A stretch of DNA of 64,000 nt from Tilletia caries. Taxonomy: Eukaryota > Basidiomycota > Exobasidiomycetes > Tilletiales > Tilletiaceae. Numbering within the stretch: position 1 is the stretch's first letter; every line of letters begins with the position of its first letter. Made by a program: the position numbers and the translations under genes. The notes beneath the pieces were generated by a model, which did not search any database, was not told where the DNA came from, and was given only the letters and a program-made list of their open reading frames with translations. The stretch is from the NCBI GenBank assembly GCA_032718865.1, contig JALUTQ010000037.1, forward strand, positions 558,001 through 622,000. Direction: 5' to 3'. This document shows, piece after piece, positions 32,023 to 44,200 of the stretch.

Positions 32023-35000
32023 TCACGGCAACGTAACAGCGTTCACCTCCGCGCCGTTGTACTTCTTCGAAAGCTAACAGATGCAAAGACACAAGAAAGG
32101 ACTGTTCAGTTCTTGTCGACAACACTTTTGGATCCCCCGCAAGGCGACTCTTATTGATACTCACGTCTTCGTCGACCATGAAGTTGTGCGGCAACTCGAT
32201 GAGGTGACCCCTCACCTTGGACAGCTGCTCCTTGATCCAGTCAAGCTGCATGCCCTGGGGATCAGAGACGTGTCCAGTCGCGATGGGTGGCTGCGTGAAG
32301 AAGTCATCGTAGTCCTGCCAATGGTAACACAAGCAATATCAGCGACTTGGACCCCGGCACCAATACAGGCGGGAATTCGTATGTTTGACTAAACGAACCT
32401 TCCATGTTCGAACCTGTCGTAGAGATGAAGAAAGGTGCAATCAAAGCGATGAGATGAATGGCTACATTTGCACCAGAGCCTCTTGGACACAATCACTCAC
32501 CCTGTCGGAGGGTACGACGTGGAACACCTCCTCGTACACCTGAGTGTTCTGGCGGGCCTGTCCCTTCCACTGTTACAGCGTATGAAGATGTCCGATAATC
32601 AGTTCGCCGACCTTTATCAGGATTCTCACCATACTCCTGGACAGGTTACTCACCATAGCATCCAGCTCATCCGAAAGCGGATCAATCACAATCCTCTCCC
32701 ATTCATCTTGACCGCTCTGGGACGGGTCCGGGTTCGGATGAGGCGCAGCGCGCATCGCATCCGTCGGGTAGTTCTTCGCCGTCTGTTCGTCGCAGAACTG
32801 AGGCCGGATCAGTCCGAGGTGCTGACGGAAGAGGTGTCGACGGAACGAGGCCGCGAACTTGCTCGCCATGTAGGGCTGGCCGTCCATGGTGCTCTCGAAC
32901 AGGTCGCGGTCTTCGATCACGATGGCAATCTCGGAGTCGTGATTGCCGAGTTGACTTCGCTCGTTGATGTTTGCACTTCCGATGATGACTCGTCGATCAT
33001 CAACAATCATGCACTGCAAGGAGAGGGCCGGTTAGTAACGCGTCGCTCAACCCTTAAAGTTACAGCATTTGGGACATACCTTGGAGTGTGGGTAAATCTC
33101 CTCCGTCACGAACGCAGCCTTCTCATCTTCCGCACTGCCCTTCCACTCCGCCTCCATGATGCTAGGCTGGCCGTGCAACAAGCAGTATGCAATCGAGTCC
33201 TTGACCGCACGATCGTCCCGCGGGGCAGATTCCTGGAAGCGGCGCACAATGTCCTCGGCTTCTTCGACTGATTCGGGCAGCTTGACTTCAGCGATAACGA
33301 TAGGCAGCTTCTTTCCATTCTCGTCTGAGTGCAGAACACAGAAGTATACTCGTAAGGAACGATTTGAAGACTTCGGAATCGTATGCGAGCACTCACCGAC
33401 TTTCGCCACGTCTGTAGCTGGGTTCTTGATCTTCACAGTCTGGCCCGGGGTGTATGCGGCTCCCGCGTAAATTCGAGCCAGCGCAGCTTGCGCGAGATGG
33501 AAGCTGATGCCGCTGTTCTGCTCCATCTGGGCTAGCATGGCTCGATCGTTGTTGATACGGTCGTATCCGCGCAGATTGAAGAAGCTTGAGGGAAGGAAGA
33601 GGATGGTACAATCAGCTTTTGCAGATGTGCATTCAGGAAGGATGGATTTCGCATACATACCTGATGTACTGCTCAGGGTTGTTGATGCCAGCTTTCTGCA
33701 GCTGCTCATAAATGGAACGAATTCCCTTCATCTAAAGACGTAGAAGAATGAATCCTGTCAACAACAGACGGCATTCGATTGCCCTCTGGTCGAAACGCAC
33801 CTGGTAATCTATGATGCACATGATCGACATGGTCTCCTTGAATTCGCCGGCGAAGCAGGGGAAGGTGGGGACGACCACGTAGACCTGTCGGGACGGGAAA
33901 AGGGAAGCCATCAGTCTCAGATAGGCCCTGTGATTGGAATGAGGCAATTTCGACAGAACTCACCCTGAACTTCGTTCCACTGTTATGTGCGGAGATGATC
34001 CGCTGAGCGAGAGCCCCTGCGATCAGATTGGTCACAGGGCCGCCGGGCTGTGTGGCACTGACGAAAAACTGATTTTCGATGTAAATGCTGTGCGAGGCCT
34101 CATTGATCAGCTGGATATACGCGTTCAGGATCGAATGCTCCGTCAAGATGCCCGAGCTCCAATCGGACGAGCTGCGAACGACCTGCACGTTGGTGTTTCC
34201 AGCCCAGTCCGGGCGGCGAGCTTCGACGGCGGAGGCAGGCGGACGACGCTCGACGAGTTCGTCCGACTCGTAGTGCGAGAAGGGGTGGGCGAACTTGCTT
34301 CCGACGTTGTGGAAGTCGGTGGTGAGAGGGTGGGAACGGACCGAGTCCCAGTATGCGTGAATACGCCCACGATCTTCAGCGCCATGTGGGAAGGCGAGCC
34401 AGTCGTAATGATGGGTGTGCTTGTATTTGTACCTGAACAGAGATGGAACCGCGGAGGGGAGAAGAGTCAGGACAGTCGCGTCACTTGGAGAGTATGCTTT
34501 CTTGGACTCACTTCTTGATAAAGTTCCAGCGCTCTATGAAATGATGGGCTATGTCAAGGACGGCGGGACCTGTGAGCGTGGTGTGCAAGTCCTGCCAAGG
34601 CATACGGCCGATCTGGAGGCCACTCTGGTGATTTCCAAGGAATTCACCGACGTCGAGGAAGTCCTCTACACGAGCGTTGTTATAGTCCCCTCCAGGGAAC
34701 AAAGTGGAGTGCATATCGGTCGGGTGCACATCGGAGAGCTGAGGATATGCAAGGCCAAGGGATGTCAGGGTTGCACCACCACTTCAAGTAGAATTGGAGA
34801 GGGGTAGAAGAAACTGACTGGATGAAGCTGTGTGTCCCACCGTCCCATGCAGATGTCCATTCCTCCGATACATGCGAAGGTGTTGTCGACGCAGACGAGC
34901 TTCTCGTGGTGAGACCAGTAGAGGGTAACCTGGAAGCGGGAAAAGAAAAACGCATGATCAGTGAGGAACCAACTTGATGATGACAGGGTAAACAGGAAAA

Positions 35001-36028
35001 AGAGCTGCATTTAACTAACCTCGCCTCCCAAATGGTCTGGATGACGCATGACCTGCAGTCAAGGGACAGAGATGGGCCATGGTAAGCCTACTTCGGAAGC
35101 AGAAAAAGCCCGCAAGGTCGATTCCTCGACTTCTATTTACCTGAATGTTGTCGTGAAGCCCTTCCAGATGGTGCTTCGTGTGGCTGGAGGACATAGTCAT
35201 GGTCTGGGTGACTTCCTTGTATCTGTTCGAGGAGAATCATTCTTTTCAACGTCAGATGGAGGTTTCGGTAGGAAAGTAAGTTTTGGCGTATGAAGGCATT
35301 CACTCACACCACGATGTAGACCTTGACACCCTGTTCAGCTTTGCGCTTGATTAGCCGATCGAAGCGGTATTCCTCGAACTTGGACGGTGGGCGGCGGAGG
35401 TACAGTTCTGGAAAAGGCCCGGAGCCACAGTTTTGAAAAGGAAAGAAAAGAAAGAGGCGATTCTGGGTCAGTCTAACACAGCGAGCGACGTTCGTCACTT
35501 GCGAACGAGAGTGTCCTTAGAGCGAAGGTACTTACCTGGAGTGAGCCACCAGTCTAGGATGAATATTGACACTTTTGCACTGAATACGTGAAGGGAGGAT
35601 GATGTCAGGAGGCACTGTATGCCAGGAAGCGGCATCTGTATGGATGCTTCCGACCTTAACTCACCTCTCCAGCAGCTCAGAGAGCGCCCAGAAGTAGTCA
35701 TGGCCGCAGCTGTACCATTTGACGCTGTTTCCCTCGTGCTGGTTGGCGAAGGAGAGAAAGCGGTGCGAGTCGCAGATGGCCTGGATCTGTGAATCTCGTT
35801 CCCTTTCGTGCTCTTCGTCGTGCCGGTGGTTGGAATTGATGGTTGTCTTGACGGAGACCGCGAGGCGCGACATGGAGTTCGCTGTTTCGATTTGGCATTA
35901 TGAGCATCGACAGGTCGGGAACGGAGAGAAGACGATGGTCAGGTAAGAGGAACAACATCATTGTGCGTGCCGAACTCACCAAAGACCTCGGGGTCGAGAT
36001 GCTTCTTGAGAGTTTCACCGAGACCCAT
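32023..36028 (-). CDS. phospholipase D (17 exons)
   Basis: Hydrolyses phosphatidylcholine to phosphatidic acid and choline. Exons: 36028-35980, 35881-35665, 35579-35536, 35407-35308, 35222-35141, 35052-35020, 34929-34819, 34738-34512, 34432-33964, 33884-33801, 33731-33661, 33584-33397, 33324-33080, 33013-32654, 32569-32501, 32314-32165, 32073-32023; the sum is 2550 nt (849 aa) and the frame closes. Marks: [39 protein letters not shown], the first HKD motif [15 protein letters not shown], and the second HKD motif HSKCMIVDD, whose His-Ser-Lys and the rest are split by an intron. [19 protein letters not shown] follows. No PX or PH domain precedes the catalytic part, so this is the short PLD form, not a Spo14-length enzyme. 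Ends [14 protein letters not shown]. Confidence 0.93.
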
Positions 36029-36262
36029 GTTGGCTTGAAGCTATGGGTGGATTCGTATTCGCTGTGAGTGTCGCTGTCTGAATTCGAAGTCGGAGTCGAA
36101 GTCGAGGTTGAGCGAGGTCGTGATAGATCGAGGTCGAAGCGGTCAGTGCGCGTTCGTGGGGGAACAACAGCCCGATGTGAAGCATCATTGATTCCGGATA
36201 AACTACAGTGGCGCAAAATTAGATGAGACTTGTTGTTTGACCCGTTTCATCCCTCATTCGTA

Positions 36263-36906
36263 ACTGCTACCATGGGGGTTGTTTTAAGGGGTGTAAAGCG
36301 CTTCGTAATAATTTGTTTTACAGTGATTTTACGGTTCTCTCAAAACATCCCTGTTGTGGAGGAGTTTTAAGGGCTCGGCAAAAACTGCAGCGTTTTAACG
36401 TGGTGCGGAATCATGTCTGAAAACAATGACGTATTGGACCCCCCTGGAGGTTGTTCTACGGCTGCTAGAACCGAAGACAAGATAGACTTTCAGTTTCTCT
36501 AATTAGAATGGGTCTGCTCGGTGGTCTCAGAGTCTCTGCCCTGTATCTCAAAAGGTTCACAGCTGCTTCCACACTCAATTGATGCTGCTCTCTGAAGACA
36601 GAAACCCTCGATTTACAGTATTGCTACCCGTGAATGACATGTGGAGGTTGGCTGGGCAAGGCGGGTGGGTGTGGTGAGGGCCGTGGTGTCGAGCAAGCGG
36701 TGAGGAAGGCGTCTGGAGACGCCTAGTCTCACTTCCCGGGTCGCTGCAGCAGTCACGTGATCACTATGCCTACTGGGTTTTAACACTATTAGAAAGGTGT
36801 TTTAACACCCAAATCAGCGGAACAAAATAGAAAATTATAACATGGGGTAAACACGTGCGTTCCAGAAGCGCTTTACACCCCTTAAAACAACCCCCATGGT
36901 AGCAGT
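36263..36906. mobile_element. MITE-like element with 41-bp terminal inverted repeats
   Basis: A perfect 41-bp inverted repeat: ACTGCTACCATGGGGGTTG... to GTAAAGCGCTT at 36263-36303 and its exact complement at 36866-36906. The 560-bp interior is AT-richer with TTTTAA motifs and holds no gene. No direct target duplication could be assigned. It lies between phospholipase D (divergent) and the phosphatase gene; its right end overlaps the first in-frame ATG of the latter. Confidence 0.85.
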
Positions 36907-37486
36907 GTGCGCGTCCTCTTCGGCTCGGAAGTCGGAAGTCTCACCGACATCGCTCTCGCATTATCGTCGCATAATCGCATCCCTTTTATTTCTTGTCATT
37001 CAACATTCTTTCCAGCTCCGCGCTCGCGCCTTGCTCCGCCACCGCGTCGGTCGTGTGACTTTTGTGAGCTGGTCGGTGGCTGTGAGATGCAGGGACGGAT
37101 CAATGAATTCGTACGCCCACCCCCGCTGCCTGTTGCCTTTGCCTTGCACTGCTGCAGTTGTGCTGCTCAATAACCGGTCCAAGCGTGCAAGTGGAACAAG
37201 TAGTAATTTGAGTGAGACTCCCGTCACTACTGCTGTCATGTCGGACCTACACAGACTTTATTTGGCCATTCATTCGTCATCGCCGAGCTCGCCTGTTCGC
37301 CTCGCCTGTTCCCCTGAGCCCCAACCGCTTTGCATAAGGAGCATATATACACATCACCCTCAGCTCGTGCTTGACCCCCACGCCAGCGATCCCGCACCCA
37401 CACTGACGGTAGAAAGGCAGCGCAGGCACCAGGTGCAGGCCAGCCAGAAAGGAACATACACAGTACATACTCAGTACTCGCGAGAT

Positions 37487-40400
37487 ATGTTCTCCGCTCA
37501 CCACGGCCACCGCGGGACAGCAGGCGGCGGCGGCGGAGGAGGAGGCGAGACTCTCGTGCATCAGCAGCAGCACCAGCATCAAGTGTCACCCACAGCATCG
37601 GCAGCAGCGACGACGACGACGACGACGACGGCGACAGCGGCAACCTCGCCCACCAACGACCTCAAGCATCCCAACACGGATTCTGATAATCACGTCATCA
37701 GAAGGCCGTCTATGAAGAAGAAGAAGATCAGCAACGGCCCACACGGTCAAGACATGAACAGGGCCTTCAGCGGAGGCATGCTCTCTCTCGCAGGCAGCAT
37801 GCCCCCCGCTGTCTCAACCATGCCCTCCTCCACAACACCCTTCAGCCACCCAGCAGCCTTCCCGTGGGCACAGCAACAGCACCTCGCTGGCCCGCTCGGC
37901 TCATCGGTCGGCGACGGCGCCATCACCTCGCTCGCCACCAGCAGACTCACAAGTACCACAGAGGCACCAGACTACTTTGCCCAGCACCTTGCTCAGACAC
38001 CTGCCGCCACCAGCACCTCCGACATCACCTCACACCCACCGCCGATGTCCGCCCATCAACATGAGTCGGATCCCTTCAACAACATTCAGCCACCCCGCTT
38101 AGCGACGAACAACAGCTTCCAGATCCCAAGTGGACCCGTCATGGGTCCCAGCACTGGGGCAGCCTCCAGATTCACCCTGCCAGCCCCCCACGGCGGCAAG
38201 GGCGTCCCCAGCTTTGGCGGCATCTCCATGTCCGCACGGTCCTCCCGCCAGAGCACCGCACCTTCAGCCCATAGTGTTGCAGCTAGCACCAATAGCGCAA
38301 ACTCGGTCGCAACCTCTGCGTCAGGCACGCCCACCGGCCTCCCAGAGGAGCTCGCACGCTTCCGCCCCGTCGAAGCAGATGTCCTGGCATCGCTCCTCTC
38401 CGGTTCGTCATCTTCCGAAAGCTTGGCCGAGTCATCAAGTGCGCGTTCAGTCTCCTCGTCCTCCATGGACGCCACCAGTATCATCTCGTCCACATCGACA
38501 TCATCGTCCTCCTCCTCACTTTCGGCAGCAGAGAAGGTCCTTATCATCGACATCCGTCCCTCGGCATCCTACTCATCCGCCCGCATTCGCACTAGCATCA
38601 ATGTGTGCGCTCCTTCGACCCTGCTTAAGCGTCCTGGTATCACCGTCGACCAGGTCGAGGACGAAATGCTCGGTAGCGAGGGAGATCGCCGACGATTCAA
38701 GCTGTGGAGATTGGGTCCCCGACGGATACGGCCCAAGTCTACTGACGTAGGCCACTCAGCCATGTCCCTCAGTCGCTCCAACTCGCGCTCGAAGAAGACG
38801 GCTCAAAATCCGCAGTCCCCTCATCAATCGACTCCCGCATCATCATCTCCCACACCACCGTCCAATCGATCCCACGCCACATCGGCAACCAATAACTCTA
38901 GCCAAGTGTCATCGCCCATCTCGGATCCCCAGGGAACGGAAGAAATGACGCTCGTGCCTGGCTCCACAAACGGCATTACCAAGATCATCGTACTCGACAC
39001 TGACACCACACGCGTAGCCACCGCGGGCAAACCCGCCATGGGAGGTGGTGCCTCCTGTTTGGTCGGCATGCTCCGCAAATTCGAGGCGGCGGGATTTGCT
39101 GGTGAACTCGGATGGCTCGTCGGCGGCTTCAATCGGTTCGCAGGGTGTAAAGGTGCCAACGAAGCTGGTCTCATCGAGCGTGGGCCGTTGACAAATTCGG
39201 AGGGAGACGATGAGAGTTCTACCGCTTCGGGAGATGGAGGAGCCCAGCAACAACAGGGAGACGCGGATCGCCGGTTGGCCCCTTTCAAAAATGATTTGGC
39301 CTCCCGGCGCAGTTCGGCTCCCAATGCGGGCAAACTCTTCCTGGGTGGGATGAGCAACTCTTCCTCACACGACCGTCAGACGTCCGGAAATGGGAGTGAT
39401 ATGGCGGCGCAGAGCGATGGTAACAACAGGAGACTCCTGGTGCAGCCTCGTGGGTTGCCACTCAGTGCATTCAACACCAGTACGACGACAAGTAATGCGA
39501 CTGGCGGCAAGGGTGGCTTTGGTACAGCACAGACCAGAAATTCAGCATCAGTGAGTATGGCGGAGCGTCTGTTATTTTTCTTTGGAACCTTGTCGCAGCC
39601 ACTGATGTCGAACGTATCGTAATCTTCCTCCGCAGGCCTGTGCGAACCCCTTCTTCGACAACATCCGGCAAAATCGAGAATTGGCTAATGGTGTCACGGA
39701 TCGTGTGCCCATGACTCTCCCTTCTCTGTCTTCCACTCAGCTATCGGCCCTGCCAGTCTTCCTGCAAAATCTGGCCGCGAAGTCCGAAAAAGACCGGGCC
39801 GAGAAGCTCGCCCAGGGCTTCTTCTCTATCGAGCAGGCGGAGCAGAAGAGGTTGATGGGCACAATGCATCAGCACGCCGCGGAGTGTGGTACGGACCCGA
39901 GACAGCTCATGGGACACGATGGATCGCCTACTCCAGGAGGTCAATCGTCCATGAACGACAGTCTCCGGAAGGCCGCGCAGCTTTCCAGCTCCCTGGCTGG
40001 TATAGGTGCCGGTGAAGACGCTCATCCATCCACGACGGGCATCCACACGTCTTGGAAAGATCAGCCAACTTCGCCTGTGTTCCCCTTCAGCATAGCTGCT
40101 GCCCTGGAACGAGGTGCTGATAACCGCTACGACAATATCTGGACGTACGAGCACAGTCGGGTGCAACTCTCCCGACTCCGCAGTCTGACCGACCCAAACT
40201 CGAATTACATCAATGCATCCTTCATCCAACCGGCGCGCGAGTTCGGTTGCACTCGGATGTACATTGCCACCCAGGCTCCCTTGCCCACCACGTTTGAGCA
40301 CTTCTGGACGATGTGCTGGGAGCAGAACGTGCGGGTCGTCGTCATGGTCACGCGGGAGCACGAGGCTGGGCGCATACAGGCTCATCGGTACTGGGATGAC

Positions 40401-41765
40401 ACCTGCTACGGACGTGATATGCGACTGCGTCAGATCCGAGAGCAGTGCTTCGACTCTACTGGTGTAGAGGTCAACGATGCGGAAGCTGCGAACAGGCTTG
40501 CGAGCAACGCAAACGACGAAGCTGGCGGCGGCATGTTCCCTACCATGCCGCAACCCGCTGCCGCTGTCAAAACTGGCGAACCGGGTCGACCTGTGCTCAT
40601 TCGACGCACGTTTGCACTTTCGAACGCGGCCGAGCCGGAGGAAGGCGAGCGTACGCTGACGCAGCTGCAGTATGTCGCCTGGCCGGACTACACTGTGCCC
40701 GAATCGCCCGAGAGTCTACTCCGGCTACTCGACGTGGCCGATGCGGCGCAGTTCGAGGCGGAGAAGGAGCTCAGCCCGTCCGCAGCCCAGGGACAGACGC
40801 AGCCGAGCAACCTCTTCTCGCACGCGTTCCATGGCGGCTCGGTCTCCAAGGCGGCGACGAAGCGGGCTGTGGGCCCGATGCTTGTTCATTGTTCGGCGGG
40901 CGTCGGTCGCACGGGCACGTTCATAGCTGTTGATTCTGGGCTTGATGCGATCAGGCGTCAGCGGGCCAAGGCGAAGGGAGAGTCTTTGGATGGTGTTTGG
41001 GATAATGGCAAGGCGGCATGGGTTGGCGGGCAAAGTGGCCAGGTCACTGCTGCGTTCGCTCCAGAGCATCAGATGTCTACTGTGACGCCACCTGCAACGT
41101 CCTCCTCCTCCTCCTCCACGACGACGAAGCGGCAGGTCTCTAAGTCGCAGGCGCAGCCAGCGCCCGTGACGCCCCCTCGAGCGCTGAAAAGGGAACATTC
41201 GATGGATCTGGACGATATTCCACCGGGCAACCTCAAAGCCAACATTGCCCCCTTCCAATTCAGCTTCGACCCCTCCGGACATCGCCCACGTTCGCGGTCT
41301 CGCTCCATCGAGCCCAGTGGGTCGGACGGGGAGAACGAGAACGCGTACGGGGCCGCGCATCTTGCCACCTCGGGCACGTCCAGTCCTGAACCGCAGCCCG
41401 GTCGGGCGGCTCCGAGTCCGCTTCCGACGCCGTTGAGGCATCTGGACAGCATGTGTCTCACGTCGACGTCGGCCTCGCCGAGGGGTACGCCTCTCCTCCC
41501 TCAAGACGAGGGCAGTCCCATGATGCTAGGTCCGACGCCCCAGGCAGCGGCGCTTTCTCCCCTTGCGAATGCTGCACCGACTGTCAAGGCAGCTGAAGGA
41601 GGCGAGGATGACAACGTCAAGCAGGCAGACATCGTGCAGAAGATCGTGGAGGTGATGCGCGAGCAGCGGATGAGCAGCGTACAGACGACGCGGCAGTTCG
41701 TCTTTGTCTACTCGGCTGTGCTCGCTGGTGTTCTGCGCGAACTTCGGGCGGACGGGATGAACTGA
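37487..41765 (+). CDS. protein tyrosine phosphatase with N-terminal rhodanese-like domain
   Basis: Two exons, 37487-39550 and 39636-41765 (GTGAGT donor, CCGCAG acceptor, phase 0). Long Ser/Thr-rich N-terminus, then a rhodanese/Cdc25-like module (KVLIIDIRPSASYSSARI to FEAAGFAGELGWLVGGF), then NPFFDNIRQN. The classical PTP domain follows: RYDNIWTYEHSRVQL, NYINASFI, IATQAPLPTTFEHFWTMCWE, the loop VAWPDYTVPES (the WPD aspartate is present) and the catalytic signature VHCSAGVGRTGTF. The same order occurs in fission yeast Pyp1/Pyp2 and budding yeast Ptp2/Ptp3, which dephosphorylate MAP kinases. The rhodanese part lacks an obvious catalytic Cys and probably binds substrate. Start: the frame is open back to an ATG at 36896 inside the MITE repeat; I chose the ATG at 37487 (MFSAHHG), so the start is uncertain. 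Disordered insertions sit in and after the PTP domain. Confidence 0.88.
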
Positions 41766-42191
41766 AGAGAATGGCGGTTTTTCTCTTTGGCTGCAAGGTA
41801 CATACACCCTGTTCTTAGGCGGATCAACTTGACTCTTGTCTGCCCTTCTTCCCCTGCTGCTCGACAGATTCTTGCTGTATTACACTCTCAAATTTTTGTC
41901 CTCTATCACCAATTCCATCAGAGTAGTTAGTACCTTTCTGCTAACCGGCGCCTTCAAACTTTCATTGACCGATGTGGGAGAGACGACATGGAGAAGAACA
42001 CAGCCCTGAGCGGTACGTGTGAGCAGGAAGCAAGTGGTGTGCGGGTGAAATGTGAAACCAATGTGAAACCAGTAGGCAAGTCCAGTCGGGGGAACGTTTT
42101 TCGAACGTTCTTGGAAGTCGAATGTTGGGAATGAGACGTCGCGAAAAGGAAGGCTCCTGCTGCCATTGTCCGCTCCCAATGATGACCCATA
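41766..42191. other. convergent intergenic region
   Basis: 3' flanks of the phosphatase (+) and the aspartic protease (-). No feature recognised. Confidence 0.5.
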
Positions 42192-43610
42192 TCATCGCGC
42201 CGGAGTCGCAAGCCCAAACCGATTTCGGCCTTTGTCGAAGATGGAAATTGTGTTGCGCAGGAAGGCATCGCCGACGACCCAGGCACCTACGCCATCCTGA
42301 CCAACGATGGTGGAGATGCAGGAACCGTCGGTATCCGTTCCTAGAGTTTGCGAGGAGCCAGTCAACGTTACGCGTTTGCCTCCGTCTGTTCGTCCCGGAA
42401 GGCAAAGTTGAAGGAAGGTCAGCGGAATGAGAGTCAGCAACGCAATTTCCTGCTCGTGACTGTGCAGGTTTGGAAACGTCTCTCACAGGTGAACGTGACT
42501 GCGGGCGGAGAAGAACACTGGAATGCGCCGTAAACTTGCTGCGATTGTCGTCGGACCTGCATTCCCAAGTTCCTGAACAGAGTCAGAGCGTCGGCGACAG
42601 GGGCGACGATCGCCGTCGTTCCCGTGTCGATGATGGTGGAAGCGATGGGCCCAAAGCCATTCACTTGGCCAGGAACGACCCAGAACCCGTTAGAAGGGTC
42701 CACAGGAAGCCAGGTGACAGACCCGCTGATGTCAGCCCGGTTGTATCCTCCGAGCGTGAGCGAGCTCCCCGTCTCAGCGAGGCGGAAGGTGAAGATCGGG
42801 TTTGAAAGAACACCCGCTGAGCGGAGCGAGTCGAAGAAGCCTGGAAGGTTGAAAGCAGAGATGTTTTGGAAGGCCATGCCGCTGATACCTTGATTGCCTC
42901 CCTCCCGTGTGGGATCGAGAAACTGTAGATCAGCAAGTCCGATGGCTGCCGACGGCGCGCGAAGCCCTCCAATCTGGACCGTGTCCCGGTAGACGAATCC
43001 ATCGGCCGAGGTTCCGTCGCCGTAAGCAGTAGAAAATCGTCGGGAGGTTCGAACAGAGGTTGAGGAGGCCTCAGGACGGTATGCTCCGGGATTCACCAAT
43101 GTATCGGCTGTAAGTCAAAGAAGCGCACAAAGGATCAAGAGGAGCAATGTGAGTGTCAGTGGGACATCAATGTGACGAATGGGAAACACACGCACCTGAG
43201 CCAGTGTCGAAGTCAACCAACATCGATTGGGCAGGCTGTCCAAACGCGATGGTTCCGACCCAAATGAAATCCTGGAAGTCGGTCAGGGAAACTGAACCAG
43301 TTGCTCGAACCAGCTGCTCCTTCTCCAGTGGCGTCAAAGCTCGACTTTGAAGTGGATGCGCCAAACCCGTATTCGTTCGGAAGTTGGTGAAGGCACGGCT
43401 ATATTTGGTGTGAAGGTGCGCCAAATGTCCGGAGAACTTGTGGAAGTCAACTATGGTGGAGTTGGCAATGTGAAAGTGTTGGACCCGCTTGGTAATGGGG
43501 AGGGAGACTGGAGAAGTAGGTGCGTGTTGGTCTGAGGATACCATGCCGGAGGCGGGAAAGCCCAGGGTGAGCGCAACGCTCCATGCTACGAGCAGGGCGA
43601 GCAAAAGCAT
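42192..43610 (-). CDS. secreted pepsin-like aspartic protease (family A1)
   Basis: Exons 43610-43196, 43107-42487, 42385-42192: 1230 nt, 409 aa, frame closed. A signal peptide (MLLLALLVAWSVALTLGFPA) precedes a propeptide. Both catalytic aspartates are seen: VDFDTGS (split after Ser by intron 1) and IIDTGTTAIV. Other marks: the flap region AYGDGTSADGFVYRDTV, GISGMAF, VTFTYGGKRVTLTG at the last splice, and the C-terminal VGDAFLRNTISIFDKGRNRFGLA. Start: the frame is open to 43745, but that extension is encoded by a 7-bp tandem repeat and would bury the signal peptide, so I use the Met at 43610. Probably an extracellular or vacuolar endopeptidase. Confidence 0.92.
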
Positions 43611-43649
43611 TGCAACGAGAACTGGCAGCGAACCTATATGTACCGAGGA

Positions 43650-43707
43650 AAGAGGAAAGAGGAAAGAGGAAAGAGGAAAGAGGAAAGAGGAAAGAGGAAA
43701 GGGGAAA
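43650..43707. repeat. GAGGAAA heptamer tandem repeat
   Basis: About eight head-to-tail GAGGAAA units about 40 bp upstream of the aspartic protease start codon, in its leader/core promoter. Confidence 0.9.
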
Positions 43708-43710
43708 GGA

Positions 43711-44200
43711 GTGGGATTTGTGGGTGTGGAAAGGGGCCCTGGCAAATACTGGTCAGCTCTGCCTTTTATCTTGGTTGAGAAGACGCATCGACGGCACTAC
43801 TCTCCGCCGAGATGCATAGCAGGGCTGATGCATATACCGCTTCCGTGCGGATCTGGAGAAGGCAGGCGCAGAAGTTGTACAGAACACAAACCGATCTTGC
43901 TGGGTCGGAACGTCGGAACGTCGGAACGCAGGGCTCTGGGACTTGTTCTGGTGTATAATTGTACAGTATCTGTATATGCATGCACGGGCGGTTCATGCGT
44001 GCATATCCTTTTTCGAGCGTGGGAATTTCACATCTCATGTCATCAATTCTCATTTCTTATTCATGCTTCTGAACCATCAACATCTCCACCGACCAACCTA
44101 CCCACCAACACATTGAATATTCCGACATCTCCTGCTTCAGACTGATCGAATATTCTTCATTCCAACCAATCTGGGATAAAGAAATACTCGACTCTCTTTC
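43711..44200. other. intergenic, protease promoter and ARV1 3' flank
   Basis: No gene recognised. A short perfect repeat, TCGGAACG three times (about 43907-43928), is present. Confidence 0.45.

Noticed and set aside
32468..33271. 267-codon plus-strand ORF
   Set aside because: Antisense to well-supported phospholipase D exons.
36896..37486. Use of ATG 36896 as the phosphatase start
   Set aside because: It lies in the MITE inverted repeat and the next 590 bp look like leader sequence; kept as an alternative, not as the main call.
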